A DNA stretch of 52,500 bases. Origin: Neocallimastix lanati (nom. inval.). Taxonomy: Eukaryota; Neocallimastigomycota; Neocallimastigomycetes; Neocallimastigales; Neocallimastigaceae. Shown piece by piece: positions 24,700-35,639 of this stretch. Both the position numbers and the translations under genes were made by a program. The stretch is from the NCBI GenBank assembly GCA_016946835.1, contig JACVTC010000036.1, positions 1,137,501 to 1,190,000 on the forward strand. Reading direction: 5' to 3'. The notes beneath the pieces are model-generated. The model saw only the letters and a list, made by a program, of their open reading frames with translations. It was not told the origin of the DNA and searched no databases. Positions within the stretch are counted from its first letter, which is position 1; the number at the start of each line of letters is the position of its first letter.

Positions 24700-24904
24700 C
24701 CATAAAAAGTAAAAAAAAATTTATAATTTTATTTAATGCTTTTATTTCACAAAATTTTTTTGTTTTGTTCTATTTATTTATTTATTTATTTATTTATTTT
24801 TTTTTTTTATTATTATTTTATTTAATTTTTATATTAAAATTTTAAAATTAAATATATAAATATTAAATATTTACATATAAAAAAAGGTTTATTTAAAATT
24901 GAAA
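24272..24904. other. Convergent intergenic spacer
   Basis: This separates the 3' ends of the BTB gene and the pseudokinase. It contains T tracts at 24290-24307 and 24483-24506, an A tract of about 40 at 24653-24696 and TTTA repeats at 24775-24810. No gene was seen. Confidence 0.8.
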
Positions 24905-27900
24905 TTATAAAATTTCTATTAAAAATTCTTTTGCTTTCTTATAACCATTTTCGGCAGAAAGTCTTATCCATTGTAGTCCAATTGAAGAATTAAATTTATA
25001 ATTACTATCATTATTAATAAACTTTAAGGATCCATCCAAATAAAGTTTACCTAAAAGGAATTGAGCCTTTGAATGACCTTGAGCAGCAGCCTTAGAACAA
25101 TAATTAAAAAGTTTATCATAATGAATAGATTTTTCTTCATTAAAAGATGTCATTGTAATATTGGACATTTGACTTTGATTTCGAATTTGATTTTCTTTTT
25201 CCTTAAAAATATAATCTAAGCATTCACAATATAAATATTGTGCATTTGCATTACCAAGATCAGCAGCATATTGGAAATGATTAAGTGCTTGATCCAATTG
25301 TCTTGGAACACCAATACCATAATAGTAAAGTAATCCAAGAGCAGTATCAACTTTTGCATGTTGTTTTTTGGAAGCTTTTGTTAACCAATAATGAGTATTT
25401 TGATAATCATCAAAATAAATATAGTAGCAGAGTGCCAAATACCAACATCCATTAATATCATTCATATGTGCGGCACGTTTAAACCAAATTAATGCTTTAT
25501 TAATATCACTTTCAACTAAGATACCATCCCTATAGCATTGACCTAAAATAACATAGGCCGGAATAAATTTTCTTTCTGCAACCTCTTTCCAAAGTTCTAA
25601 AGTACGTTCATTACATTTAATAAAACCAAGAAGATTTTGTTTTTTCTGTATTAAGGACTCGTATGAATAAGTACTACTATTATTATGAAGATAGAATGAT
25701 TTCATTGTACCAAGAGATTTTATATCATGTCCATTATTATTATTATTAGTTGTGGTTAAAGTTTCAGTATTATTAATACCATTGGTATTATTATGATCAT
25801 TGGTATTATTATGATCATTGGTATTATTATTGTTATTATTGTTACTATAATTAGTAATTATATTATTTAAATTATTAGATTTTACGAAATTAGATGAAAG
25901 TCTTTTCATTGATGATTTAATATTAAGATTTTTATTAATTTGTTGATATCTTCCACCTAAAGTATGACGATTTGGGAAAATCTCAGTAGCGATTTGCCAT
26001 AAATGATAGGCTTTTGTTTTATTTTTACCAACACCTTGACCATCAAAATAATATAATCCTAATTTTAATAAGGAATCTACATGACCTTCAGAACAAGGTA
26101 TAGATAGTCTTTGAATAGCTTTTTGGAAATTACATGGTACATCTCTAGCACCATTCATAAGTTTCATAGCTTGAGTAAAATTCCAATCTGAAAAATACAA
26201 TGAATGTTTCAAAGCTTTCATTGCAAGTTGTAAACTTTTATTAGAAGAAGTCATCTCTTGATGATAATGTTTATTATATCTATTAAACTTCTTAAATCTT
26301 TCTAATTTTGGATATCGATTATTATAATTAATATCATCATCTTCTTTTTGATCATAATAATAATTACTTCCCATTCTACTAGAATTAATATTATTACCAT
26401 TAAGTTCCAAAAAGATATTATCATTATTATTTTTACGATTTATATATTTATCTGCAATACTACCAAATTTATAGTGGGCCTTTAAATGATTTAAAATATC
26501 CTTTATGGTCCAACGATCTTTTGGATCTAGTTGAAGACAATGTTGAAGAATGGTACGAATATTTTCTGGCCAATTCTTATTTAAATAATCTGATTTATCT
26601 GAATTATCTTCTAAATAACGGGTTCCATCATTAAAGATATAATAAATAATTAAACCTAAACTATAAATATCACTAGCAGTAGTAAAAGGTGCAGATTTTT
26701 CTCTCAATTCTGGTGCCAACCATGAACGTTGAATACCATTAGGAGATTCAGGAGACATATCACTCATACTAAAATCACTTAATAATGCATGATAATATTC
26801 ATCTAATAAAATATTGGAAGGTTTTAAATTACCATGAATTAAATCTTGGCTATGACATATATCTAAACCTTCTACAATTTCAACAACAAATTCTTCTTTT
26901 TCTTCTAAACTAATAATAGGATGAGTAGTTAAATATTGACCAATAGATCCATTTTTATAGAACTGACTTACGAGTACTTCTTCATTGAAATAGGTTGAAA
27001 TACCATAGATGGGGACAAAGCGTTGTAAACAAACCCATTCATTAATGATTTTTATATCTGTTTTTAATTTCTGTTTATCTACATTAGACTTCAAAACCTT
27101 CAATACGACATCCACAATTTCGGGAACAGAATAATGATTATTACCTGGATTATTTTGATCCGTAATACAAGAATTTTTAAAACTCAAATCAGAATAATCA
27201 ATAAAAGCATGAAGAGTATTACCGGAACCTAAAAGGAAATCGGGATTTTTAAATGAAGTACTAGAAATTATTGGTATATCGCTGTTGTTTCTAAGATTAC
27301 TATTAACTCCATAAATATCTATAACATCCAAATAATAGAATTTTAATTTTTCACTATCACCAACTAATAAATTATAGTTATCATTATTGACTAAATTTTG
27401 ATCATATTCATTATAGAAAAAGTCAAGTCCAATATCATCAAATGAATTACGTGAAACACTATAATAACTTGCTGTAGATGCAATATCATTTTTAGTTTTT
27501 TCAGTAAATATCTCATCAATAATATTTTGATCAATAATAATTTGATTTTTTGATCGATTATATTCTTCAATATTACAAATACTTCTTTCCATAATACCAG
27601 TATGACCTTTTCTTTCTGTTTGATGTATATTTCTTGATTTATCTTCTTTATTATTATAATTTGTATTATCCCAATTCTCATCAGAACCTTCGGAACAAAT
27701 ACTACTAATACTTTTACGACCATTCACTGAAGATAAATTATTCTTTTTAATCAATTCTTGTTGTTTTACATTCTCCTCATTTGAATAATGATCTTTTGTT
27801 TCTCTTTCACCAGAATCTTTAGATAAGGGATGGGATGATGGAGTATTATGATTTGGTAAATTAATTTGTTGGTTTCTTAATGTTTGATTATCATCTAAAT

Positions 27901-30900
27901 AACTTTTATTTACAAAAGGAAAATCTTTATCATTAATTAAGTTTGATCTAGAATGTTCAAAACTAAAATCAATTAATTTATTATTAAAAATGGAAGTAAA
28001 TTGATTATTAAGAATTTCACTTGGATCATTTTTATCATCAATAACATTGACATTAGTATTACTCACTATATTTTCATTATCATACTTTTGACTAATAATA
28101 TGACATATTTCATTTACCATTTCTTTTTGAGTTTCTTCTCCATATTCTTTATAAGAATAGCTTTTACCTTCAATTAAATAATTTGAATCATCATTTTTAA
28201 TATTAGAATTATTGTTAATGTTAGAACTACTATTAGATACATTATTGCTATCACTATTAGTATTATCATTAGTATCATTAATAAGATCATTATTAATTTC
28301 TTTTATTATATCACTTTTAATATTACTATTAGTATCACTATTAATATCATTAATATGATCCTTTTTAATACCACCAATTATATTACCACTAATATCGTCC
28401 GCTAAAAAATCTGGCTTAACATTTTCACCTTCTATAATATAGGAGGATTCATTTTCAATAGTATTTTGATCACTGTGGAAAGAAAACTCTCTTGAAAGGT
28501 GTAAGTAATTATCATCTCTATTTTCTATATCTTCAATTTCAAGTTCAGAATAAAACTTTGAAATTCTATTCTCTTCTTTTCCTTTAGGACTTATAACCAA
28601 AAGACTACTTCCACTATAAACACTCTTTTCTTTATCCTTCTTTCTATTTAATTTTGGAACCCTTAATTGATTAGAAGTAGAACTTGTTTTTTTAATTAAA
28701 TGATATTCATTTGTATCTTCAGATTCATATGGGTCGTAAGAAGATTCAGTACTAGATTCCGTTGATTTGTAATAATTATATCCTTCTGATTCTTCGCTCT
28801 TAACAACTATATCAATGTTTTCACCTCTTATTAGATCTTCGTTTTGAATTAACTCTTTATTTATCATTCTTTTCTCATTTTTTATGGTCTCATCATTATT
28901 TATTACCTCCTCATTTCTCATCACTTTTCCATTTTTTATGGATTTTTCATCTTTTATGGCTTCCTCATCATTTATTGCTTTTTTATTTTTTATTACTTCT
29001 TCATTATCTATTACTTGTTCATTTTTTAATGATTTCTTATTTATTACTTCCTCATTTATTTTACGAACTATTTTGTTGGTTTTCTTATCAATATAAATAT
29101 AATCTTTTGATGGTAATGGAGGAGCAATCAATGATGATTTATTATTATTTTGAGACGAAGAAACAACAGGAAGTAACTTTACAGGTTCCTTTGGAAGTTC
29201 TTTATCTAATATATTATTATTTCTATTATCATTATTATTGGTTTTTTCATTATCTTTATTATCATCTTTTTCATTACCATCAATAATATTGTTGATTTTA
29301 GATTTCTTTTCTTTTCTTTCTTTGATATTATTTTCACAATTTTTATCATCTATATCATCATTACTTATTTTTTCAGAGGATATAAGAATTTTTGAATCAA
29401 GAGGGGAAGATTCTTGTACACTTATTGATAACGATTCCTCATGGTCTTCGATTTTTTCGTGATTTGATATATTTGATAATTTCGAAGATACTAGAATATT
29501 TTCATTTTCTATTGAACTTTTATAGGAATCAACAGCTTGAGCTAATAATTTTTCTTTCAGAGTAGCTTTTACATTAGACTTTTCTAAAGAAGCAACACTA
29601 TTTTCAATTTTTTCATGACCTTCATGAACATCTGATAGAATTGATGATTTAGTAGAATCAATAATAGATACATTATGATCATTTGATTTATTTTTTTCTA
29701 TAGTATTATCTTTATTTAGAGATTTTGAAATATTATCAGATTTATTTTCAGAAGAATGTTCCTTTTTTCTTTTACTTTTATTTAATGAGCTCTGATTTTG
29801 TTTTGAAATGTTTGAATCAGTAATTGTATCTGTAACCGTATCCCAATCATCACTACTTTCTTTTTGAAGATTTTCCTCTTCTACAATTTCGATGACTTCA
29901 GTAGAAGTGTTCCCTAAAAGATTGGTTTTCAAATCATCATCATTCCACGTTTTTTCAATTTCTATTTTTTTCTTTTCTTTTAAAAGATTTTTATTTTTAT
30001 TTTCATTTTCATTTTCATTTTCATTTTCATTTTCATTTTCATTTTCATTTTCATTTTCATTTTCATTTTCATTTTCATTTTCATTTTCATTTTCACTTTC
30101 ATTTTCATTTTCATTTTCATTTTCATTTTCATTTTCATTTTCATTTTCATTTTCATTTTCACTTTCATTTTCATTTTCATTTTCTATTAATTTTATATGT
30201 TCAGAATGATCTAAACTTATTTTACTACCATCAATATCATAAGAATTATCACCATCTTCTGTAAAGCTACTTACAGTACTCCAACTATCATCTTCTTTCA
30301 TTAAATGTTTCATATTATCATTGTCTTCATTTCCTTCTCTTCTTAAATTTTCAATTTCTTTATGAACTTCTTGCTTATCAAAAAGTATTCCATATCTTTT
30401 ATCATTTTCTTTAGACTCGTTTTTTGGATTTGTATTATTAGAATCTACTGTAGTTGATAAAATATTATTTTCTTTGGAGACTTTTGACGAAGAAGATGAA
30501 GAAGATACAGTTGATGATGACGATGAAGTTGATAACATAGTACTAGCAACTTGCGATCCTAATGAAATAACATTAGAAAGACTATCACCACTTGACTTTT
30601 TCTGTATTTTCTTTTTTGAATCTTTTGATCCCTTCTTAATTTTTGACATATATTGACTTAATGGAGAGTTAAAATTGTTTGATGTATTATATTCAATTTG
30701 ATTTTTTTCGTTGATATCTTCTAATTTATAACTGTCAACTTTTTTTGGTGAAGCCATGTATAATGCATTATCGGATGATGATGATGATAAAGATGAAGAT
30801 ATAGATGCCTTATTTTCGCTTTTATCTGATAATGACGAAAGGTTAGAATTATTATTCTTTACTTTAATATCAATTAATTTATTATCATTATTTTCCCCAT

Positions 30901-32392
30901 TCATTTTCAATGAAAAATTATTCATGATTTCAGGTTTTTCTTTAAGATTTTCTTTGACTAATTTATTTTTATGAGAAAATGGTGAAAATATTTTTTTAAA
31001 TACTTTTTTAATTTTTGATAATTTCTTATGCTTTCTTTTTGTTTTTGTCTGTTCTTCAACTACTGACAATGAATTATTATTATTTGGTGTAGAAAATGTA
31101 GATATATTTTGCTTTATATTGTTAGTTTTAGCTGTTGATTTTATGTTAATACTTGTATTATTTGCTGTGTTTATGTTTATTTTCTCATTATTAGAATTTT
31201 TTTGTTGTGAAAATTCATAGTTATTGTTAATTATTTCCATATCTAATTGACTATTTATACCACTTTTTTTACTACTGCCATTATTATAAATATTGTCACT
31301 ATCTTTAATATTTGAATTAATAGAAATTAATCCATTATTCATAGTATTTATATTTGAATTATCACTTAAATTTGCAAAAGATGTATTAATATTATCCTCC
31401 ATTTTATTATCTACAACAGATGTAGTATTAATTTTCTTACTAGAAGAATTATCAATTAATGTTGAAGATAACGTAACCAAAGGAGAAGATGATTCAGTAC
31501 ATGTTGTTAAATTACGAGTTTTATTAATTGAAACAGAAATACTATCGGGAGTTGGGGGTAATGTTATTTTTGTTGGAATATTAATTCTATTAGATGTAAT
31601 TTGAATGGGTGCTGTTAAAGGAGTTATTTGAGAAACTATAGGAATATTATTTTTATTTAATGAATTATTTTTATTTTGATTTGATAATGACTGTAGAGAA
31701 GAAGAGTTGGTGCTAATTATAGAATTTAAATCATTAAATGACTTTGATTTTAATGTAGAAATTGAATTAATTTTGGTTTTTAATTCATTAGATGATTTTG
31801 ATTTTACTGGAGAAGAATGTTGTGTTTTTTGTTTTAAATTTAATTTATTAGAAGTTGATACAATAGACGAAGAAGATTCTGAAATTAATTCATTTGAGAT
31901 TTTATCATTTCTTGCATTTTGAATTTTCTTCAAAATAAACTGATATTGAGAATTCTTCATTAATTGACTATCTATTTCATTACTTGATTCATTTGAAGAA
32001 TATTTTTCATTACTAGAATATTCTCTATTGTCATTAACAACACTTTCATCGGATATCAATTGACTACTATTTTGATGGCTTGTTTCTATTAAAGAATTAA
32101 CATTACCATTTTCTTTTTTATCAAAAAAATTCTTTTTTCTTTTAAATAAATTTAAAAATCTTCCTTTTTTCTTTTTTGTTTTATTATATAATGAACTTTT
32201 TGATAGACTATTTAATGTACTTCCACTAGCTGTAGTTTCTCCTTTACCTTTGTCAACTCTACTAATATTACCAGAAAAAGATTTTATCATTGATGGAGAA
32301 TGATAAGATATATCTTGAGTAACATCTTTATTACTATTTTTATGTTTTCTTTTAGATATTAATTTAGGGAATTTCTTTATTTTTTTAAACAT
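24905..32392 (-). CDS. Giant pseudokinase with C-terminal Sel1 repeats
   Basis: One unspliced frame of 2495 codons from ATG at 32392. Residues 1-1700 are disordered: a basic start (MFKKIKKFPKLISKRKHK), Ser/Asn-rich stretches, a long Glu-Asn run (about 735-800) and a hexapeptide repeat near 1110-1190. A protein-kinase fold lies at about 1725-1985. The ATP-lysine strand is VVLKVLK, but the catalytic loop reads LIHGNLKPSNILLD, so the HRD Asp is Asn. The metal-binding DFG reads DFS, and the activation segment ends in APEL. The loop change predicts weak or no phosphotransfer. Residues about 2050-2494 hold roughly six Sel1 repeats (A-x-x-x-L-G-x-x-Y/C-x-x-G patterns, e.g. AKVDTALGLLYYYGIGVPRQ), a helical protein-binding solenoid. 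I infer a scaffold in signalling. Partners are unknown. Confidence 0.9.
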   Translation of the reverse strand: MFKKIKKFPKLISKRKHKNSNKDVTQDISYHSPSMIKSFSGNISRVDKGKGETTASGSTLNSLSKSSLYNKTKKKKGRFLNLFKRKKNFFDKKENGNVNSLIETSHQNSSQLISDESVVNDNREYSSNEKYSSNESSNEIDSQLMKNSQYQFILKKIQNARNDKISNELISESSSSIVSTSNKLNLKQKTQHSSPVKSKSSNELKTKINSISTLKSKSFNDLNSIISTNSSSLQSLSNQNKNNSLNKNNIPIVSQITPLTAPIQITSNRINIPTKITLPPTPDSISVSINKTRNLTTCTESSSPLVTLSSTLIDNSSSKKINTTSVVDNKMEDNINTSFANLSDNSNINTMNNGLISINSNIKDSDNIYNNGSSKKSGINSQLDMEIINNNYEFSQQKNSNNEKININTANNTSINIKSTAKTNNIKQNISTFSTPNNNNSLSVVEEQTKTKRKHKKLSKIKKVFKKIFSPFSHKNKLVKENLKEKPEIMNNFSLKMNGENNDNKLIDIKVKNNNSNLSSLSDKSENKASISSSLSSSSSDNALYMASPKKVDSYKLEDINEKNQIEYNTSNNFNSPLSQYMSKIKKGSKDSKKKIQKKSSGDSLSNVISLGSQVASTMLSTSSSSSTVSSSSSSSKVSKENNILSTTVDSNNTNPKNESKENDKRYGILFDKQEVHKEIENLRREGNEDNDNMKHLMKEDDSWSTVSSFTEDGDNSYDIDGSKISLDHSEHIKLIENENENESENENENENENENENENENENESENENENENENENENENENENENENENENENENKNKNLLKEKKKIEIEKTWNDDDLKTNLLGNTSTEVIEIVEEENLQKESSDDWDTVTDTITDSNISKQNQSSLNKSKRKKEHSSENKSDNISKSLNKDNTIEKNKSNDHNVSIIDSTKSSILSDVHEGHEKIENSVASLEKSNVKATLKEKLLAQAVDSYKSSIENENILVSSKLSNISNHEKIEDHEESLSISVQESSPLDSKILISSEKISNDDIDDKNCENNIKERKEKKSKINNIIDGNEKDDNKDNEKTNNNDNRNNNILDKELPKEPVKLLPVVSSSQNNNKSSLIAPPLPSKDYIYIDKKTNKIVRKINEEVINKKSLKNEQVIDNEEVIKNKKAINDEEAIKDEKSIKNGKVMRNEEVINNDETIKNEKRMINKELIQNEDLIRGENIDIVVKSEESEGYNYYKSTESSTESSYDPYESEDTNEYHLIKKTSSTSNQLRVPKLNRKKDKEKSVYSGSSLLVISPKGKEENRISKFYSELEIEDIENRDDNYLHLSREFSFHSDQNTIENESSYIIEGENVKPDFLADDISGNIIGGIKKDHINDINSDTNSNIKSDIIKEINNDLINDTNDNTNSDSNNVSNSSSNINNNSNIKNDDSNYLIEGKSYSYKEYGEETQKEMVNEICHIISQKYDNENIVSNTNVNVIDDKNDPSEILNNQFTSIFNNKLIDFSFEHSRSNLINDKDFPFVNKSYLDDNQTLRNQQINLPNHNTPSSHPLSKDSGERETKDHYSNEENVKQQELIKKNNLSSVNGRKSISSICSEGSDENWDNTNYNNKEDKSRNIHQTERKGHTGIMERSICNIEEYNRSKNQIIIDQNIIDEIFTEKTKNDIASTASYYSVSRNSFDDIGLDFFYNEYDQNLVNNDNYNLLVGDSEKLKFYYLDVIDIYGVNSNLRNNSDIPIISSTSFKNPDFLLGSGNTLHAFIDYSDLSFKNSCITDQNNPGNNHYSVPEIVDVVLKVLKSNVDKQKLKTDIKIINEWVCLQRFVPIYGISTYFNEEVLVSQFYKNGSIGQYLTTHPIISLEEKEEFVVEIVEGLDICHSQDLIHGNLKPSNILLDEYYHALLSDFSMSDMSPESPNGIQRSWLAPELREKSAPFTTASDIYSLGLIIYYIFNDGTRYLEDNSDKSDYLNKNWPENIRTILQHCLQLDPKDRWTIKDILNHLKAHYKFGSIADKYINRKNNNDNIFLELNGNNINSSRMGSNYYYDQKEDDDINYNNRYPKLERFKKFNRYNKHYHQEMTSSNKSLQLAMKALKHSLYFSDWNFTQAMKLMNGARDVPCNFQKAIQRLSIPCSEGHVDSLLKLGLYYFDGQGVGKNKTKAYHLWQIATEIFPNRHTLGGRYQQINKNLNIKSSMKRLSSNFVKSNNLNNIITNYSNNNNNNNTNDHNNTNDHNNTNGINNTETLTTTNNNNNGHDIKSLGTMKSFYLHNNSSTYSYESLIQKKQNLLGFIKCNERTLELWKEVAERKFIPAYVILGQCYRDGILVESDINKALIWFKRAAHMNDINGCWYLALCYYIYFDDYQNTHYWLTKASKKQHAKVDTALGLLYYYGIGVPRQLDQALNHFQYAADLGNANAQYLYCECLDYIFKEKENQIRNQSQMSNITMTSFNEEKSIHYDKLFNYCSKAAAQGHSKAQFLLGKLYLDGSLKFINNDSNYKFNSSIGLQWIRLSAENGYKKAKEFLIEIL
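28820..29075 (-). repeat. Hexapeptide coding repeat in the pseudokinase
   Basis: About 12-13 tandem six-residue units follow the pattern x-I-(K/N)-(N/D)-(E/K)-(E/K), for example NEEVIKNKKAINDEEAIKDE. One aliphatic residue recurs every sixth position for about 75 residues. At DNA level this is a degenerate 18-bp tandem repeat. It would make a highly charged, probably extended or helical spacer. Confidence 0.8.
29998..30186 (-). repeat. (ATTTTC)n hexanucleotide array coding Glu-Asn repeats
   Basis: About 31 near-perfect copies of ATTTTC on the plus strand (GAAAAT on the coding strand) encode alternating Glu-Asn. Two units carry a one-base change giving Ser, which suggests that a block including the change was duplicated. 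The other strand gives a Phe-Ser shadow frame that is not a gene. Confidence 0.95.
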
Positions 32393-32749
32393 TTCAAATT
32401 TAAAAAACTATATTTGATTTAATGGTTAAAAAAAAAAATTAGTTTTATTATTAATAAAATATATTTTTACTTTATGATAAAATAATTAAATATGAATAAA
32501 TATGAAGAAAAAAAACAAGAAAAAAGTTTTTTATGCGAAAGGATTATTTATTCGATTAATAAATATTTGAAAATGATTTTTTAATAATAAAAACGATAAT
32601 TAAAATATTCTTTTTTTTTTTAATTACAAAATAAAAAATAAAAAACAATAGAATAACTATTAATAAGATTATTATTTGATTATTGTATTATATTTTTTAT
32701 TATTTTTTATTATCGTTATTATTATTATTACTATTTATGATTATTATTA

Positions 32750-32828
<79 letters not shown>

Positions 32829-33285
32829 TTTTTGCTTTATTTTTGTTTGCTATTTATTTTTGTTTTATTTTTGTTTGTTATTTATTTTTATTTTATTTTT
32901 GTTTTATTTTTGTTTTTGTTTTTGTTTTACTTTTATTTTATTTTTGTTTTTGCTTTATTTTTTATTTATTTATTTATTTTTGCCTTTTATTTTGTTTTTG
33001 TTTTTATTTTTGAAAATATATATTTTTATATTAATTATTATATTCTGAGTACGTATTTCAGTAATGTAATTAATTTTTCATTGTTTATTGCCTTCTTGAA
33101 TAAACAACTATTTTTTTTTTTTTTTCTTTATCCGTAGTTTTATTTTATTCTTATTTTATTATTACTACTTTTTAAGTTTATTTTTATTCTAATTATATAT
33201 ATTAAAAAGTTTAAAGTAATATATATAATATTTTTCCTAAATTCTTTTAAACCTAATATTATGGTAAAAGAAAAATATATATATA

Positions 33286-33333
<48 letters not shown>

Positions 33334-33663
33334 ATATTTATTAATTTTGATAAATAAAAAAAAAAAATAAAAACAATAAAAACAATTAATATTAGTATAA
33401 TTGTTAAATGAAATTGATATATAAACTATTTTATCAGTTAAAATAAACGATAAAAGTTTTATGAAAATTTAAATTATTTTGATAAATAAAACATTATTTT
33501 ATATTATATATATATAGCAGTTTATATATAATTATTTTAAATATACAATAAACGCATATATATTTATTCAATTTTTAGTATATTTTTATTAAAAAAATAT
33601 ATAAATTTCAAATAGTATATATAATTAATGCAATTGTAATGGTTTTATGATTAAATATGCTTC

Positions 33664-33706
<43 letters not shown>

Positions 33707-35460
33707 TTTGTTGCTTTTTTTTTTTTTTTTATTATGTATTTATTTTTATTTTTATTTATAAATATTTCAATTAATTTCTTTTTTATATTTTAATCATTAA
33801 AATTTCTAAGCAAATTTTTATAAGTATGAAAAATAAAAATAAAAAATAAATAAATAAATAAGTATACTATTTTATTATTTATCTTTATTAATTTTTAAAA
33901 TAATAATATATATTTTCTAAATGTGTTTATATTACTGCCAATATTTATAAGTAATTAAAGAAATTTAATAATCTTGAAAATAAAAAAGTATTAACAACTA
34001 ATTAAGGTTCCAATAGTATAGTGTTGCTGTTTATAAATAAAAAATAATTTACTGTAAATAAATATTTTTAAAAAATAAAAAAAAAAAAAAAAAGATTGCT
34101 GCTTGTAGTTATATTATACTTAAATTTATATACTCTATAATTTATAAAACATAATTATATAACTATGTATTACTTATATATTTTATAATAAGTTTAAAAA
34201 TAGACTAAATAGTTTTTAAATATGTAAAAAAAAAAAAAAAATTAACTAATTGTTATATTTATATATAATAATAATATTTTGTTTATATTTTTCAAGTTGT
34301 TTTGACTTTATTTAAAAATAAAAAAAAAAAAAAAATTAACTGATTTTATAATTTTTATTTTTTTTTTTTTTATGACTTCTTTCAAAAATAACAAAAATAA
34401 AAATTAAAGTTTTTTTAATTTTTATTTTTATTTTTTTTATAATTCTATTCTATTTTATTTTTATTTTATTTTTATTTTTTTATTTCACTTTAATTTTTAT
34501 AATTTCAAAAAAAATTTTCAAAAAAAAATTTCAAGAAAAAAAAAAAAAAAAGGAAAAAGAAAATAAACTTGTGAAATATTTTTGAATCATAATTTAAATT
34601 ATAATAATAATAAATAATAAATAATAAATAGTTATATAATAAATAATAAATAATAAATAATAAGTAATAAAATAGATAAATAATAAATAATAAATAATAA
34701 AATAGATAAATAATAAATAATGGTATAAAATATATATTTATATATTAATATATTCATTGAATATAATTAAAATAATTTTTTATTAATATTTTAAAATTTA
34801 AATATTTCATAAATGGAAAATTTTTAATTTTTAATTTAAAAAAAAAAAAAAAAAAAAAAAGAAAAGAAATAATAATTAGATAAAATATTAAATTGTATCC
34901 TGTATTTTATTAAATTATCATTATGATCTGTGGCACATTATTTTATGGTAATTACTGCCCTTCATTTTTATTGGCTAATTTCTTTTTGGAAAATGAATAT
35001 CCTTTTATAATAATATTTTTTTTTCTTTTTTTACTATATATATTATAAATATAAAAAATTTTTTTTTTCTTTTTGAATATTTTGAATATGTCAGAATTAA
35101 GAATTAATGTATGTAATATATATTTATATATTAACAATATATTATTTAATCTTTTTAATTTATTTATATTGCATATAATAATACAAAAACTAAATTAAAT
35201 ATATGGAATAATTTATATAATAATATATTTAAAATATTTTAATTTTAAAAGAAAAAGTAATTTTTAAAATATCTTTTTTTGGAAAAATTCATAACTTTAT
35301 TTTTTAATTATACGTATATTAATACTATAATATAATAAATAGTATTTAATTAAATTTTGTACTATACTTTTATTAAATATTATTATTTTCATTAATAATA
35401 ATAAATAATAAATATAATAAATTTTATTAAATAAAATTAAAAAAGAAACTTAATTTTAAA
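32393..35460. other. Upstream region of the pseudokinase gene; low-complexity DNA
   Basis: Contains (ATT)n at 32720-32765, a (TTTA)n run at about 32765-32830 grading into TTTTTG/TTTA repeats to 33010, an A tract at 33290-33331, (ATT)n at 33670-33700 and AAT/AAATAAT runs at 34600-34720. Long frames here encode only Phe/Tyr/Ile/Leu repeats. No gene was recognised. Confidence 0.7.
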
Positions 35461-35639
35461 AAGTTAAACTTTAGAAAAGAAAAAGGTTGTACTTGCAATT
35501 ATATATATATGCAGAGGAAAAATAATGATATTTTTTTTTTACTTCCTGTGTGTACAGTCCTTTAGTTTTCTGATTGATATTCCCAACTTCCCTTTGAAGC
35601 TAGGCCAGTATAACCTAACCAATGATATATGCTTTTTAA

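Noticed and set aside
24609-24845. Lys-run frame of 78 codons
   Set aside because: Driven by a poly-A tract of about 40 bases; low complexity on both sides.
29998-30186. Regularly spaced short repeats resembling a CRISPR array
   Set aside because: Contiguous hexamers without spacers, inside a eukaryotic coding sequence.
29892-30209. 105-codon Ser/Phe-rich frame on the plus strand
   Set aside because: Antisense shadow of the (GAAAAT)n array in the pseudokinase gene. The Met/Lys frame at 29980-30180 is a second shadow of the same repeat.
28884-31922. Several plus-strand frames of 60-105 codons
   Set aside because: All lie antisense to the continuous 2495-codon frame and mirror its Ser/Asn/Glu bias.
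32676-33137. Phe/Tyr/Leu-rich frame of 153 codons, superficially membrane-protein-like
   Set aside because: Produced by (TTTA)n and TTTTTG repeats; open in two frames over the same span, so not coding.
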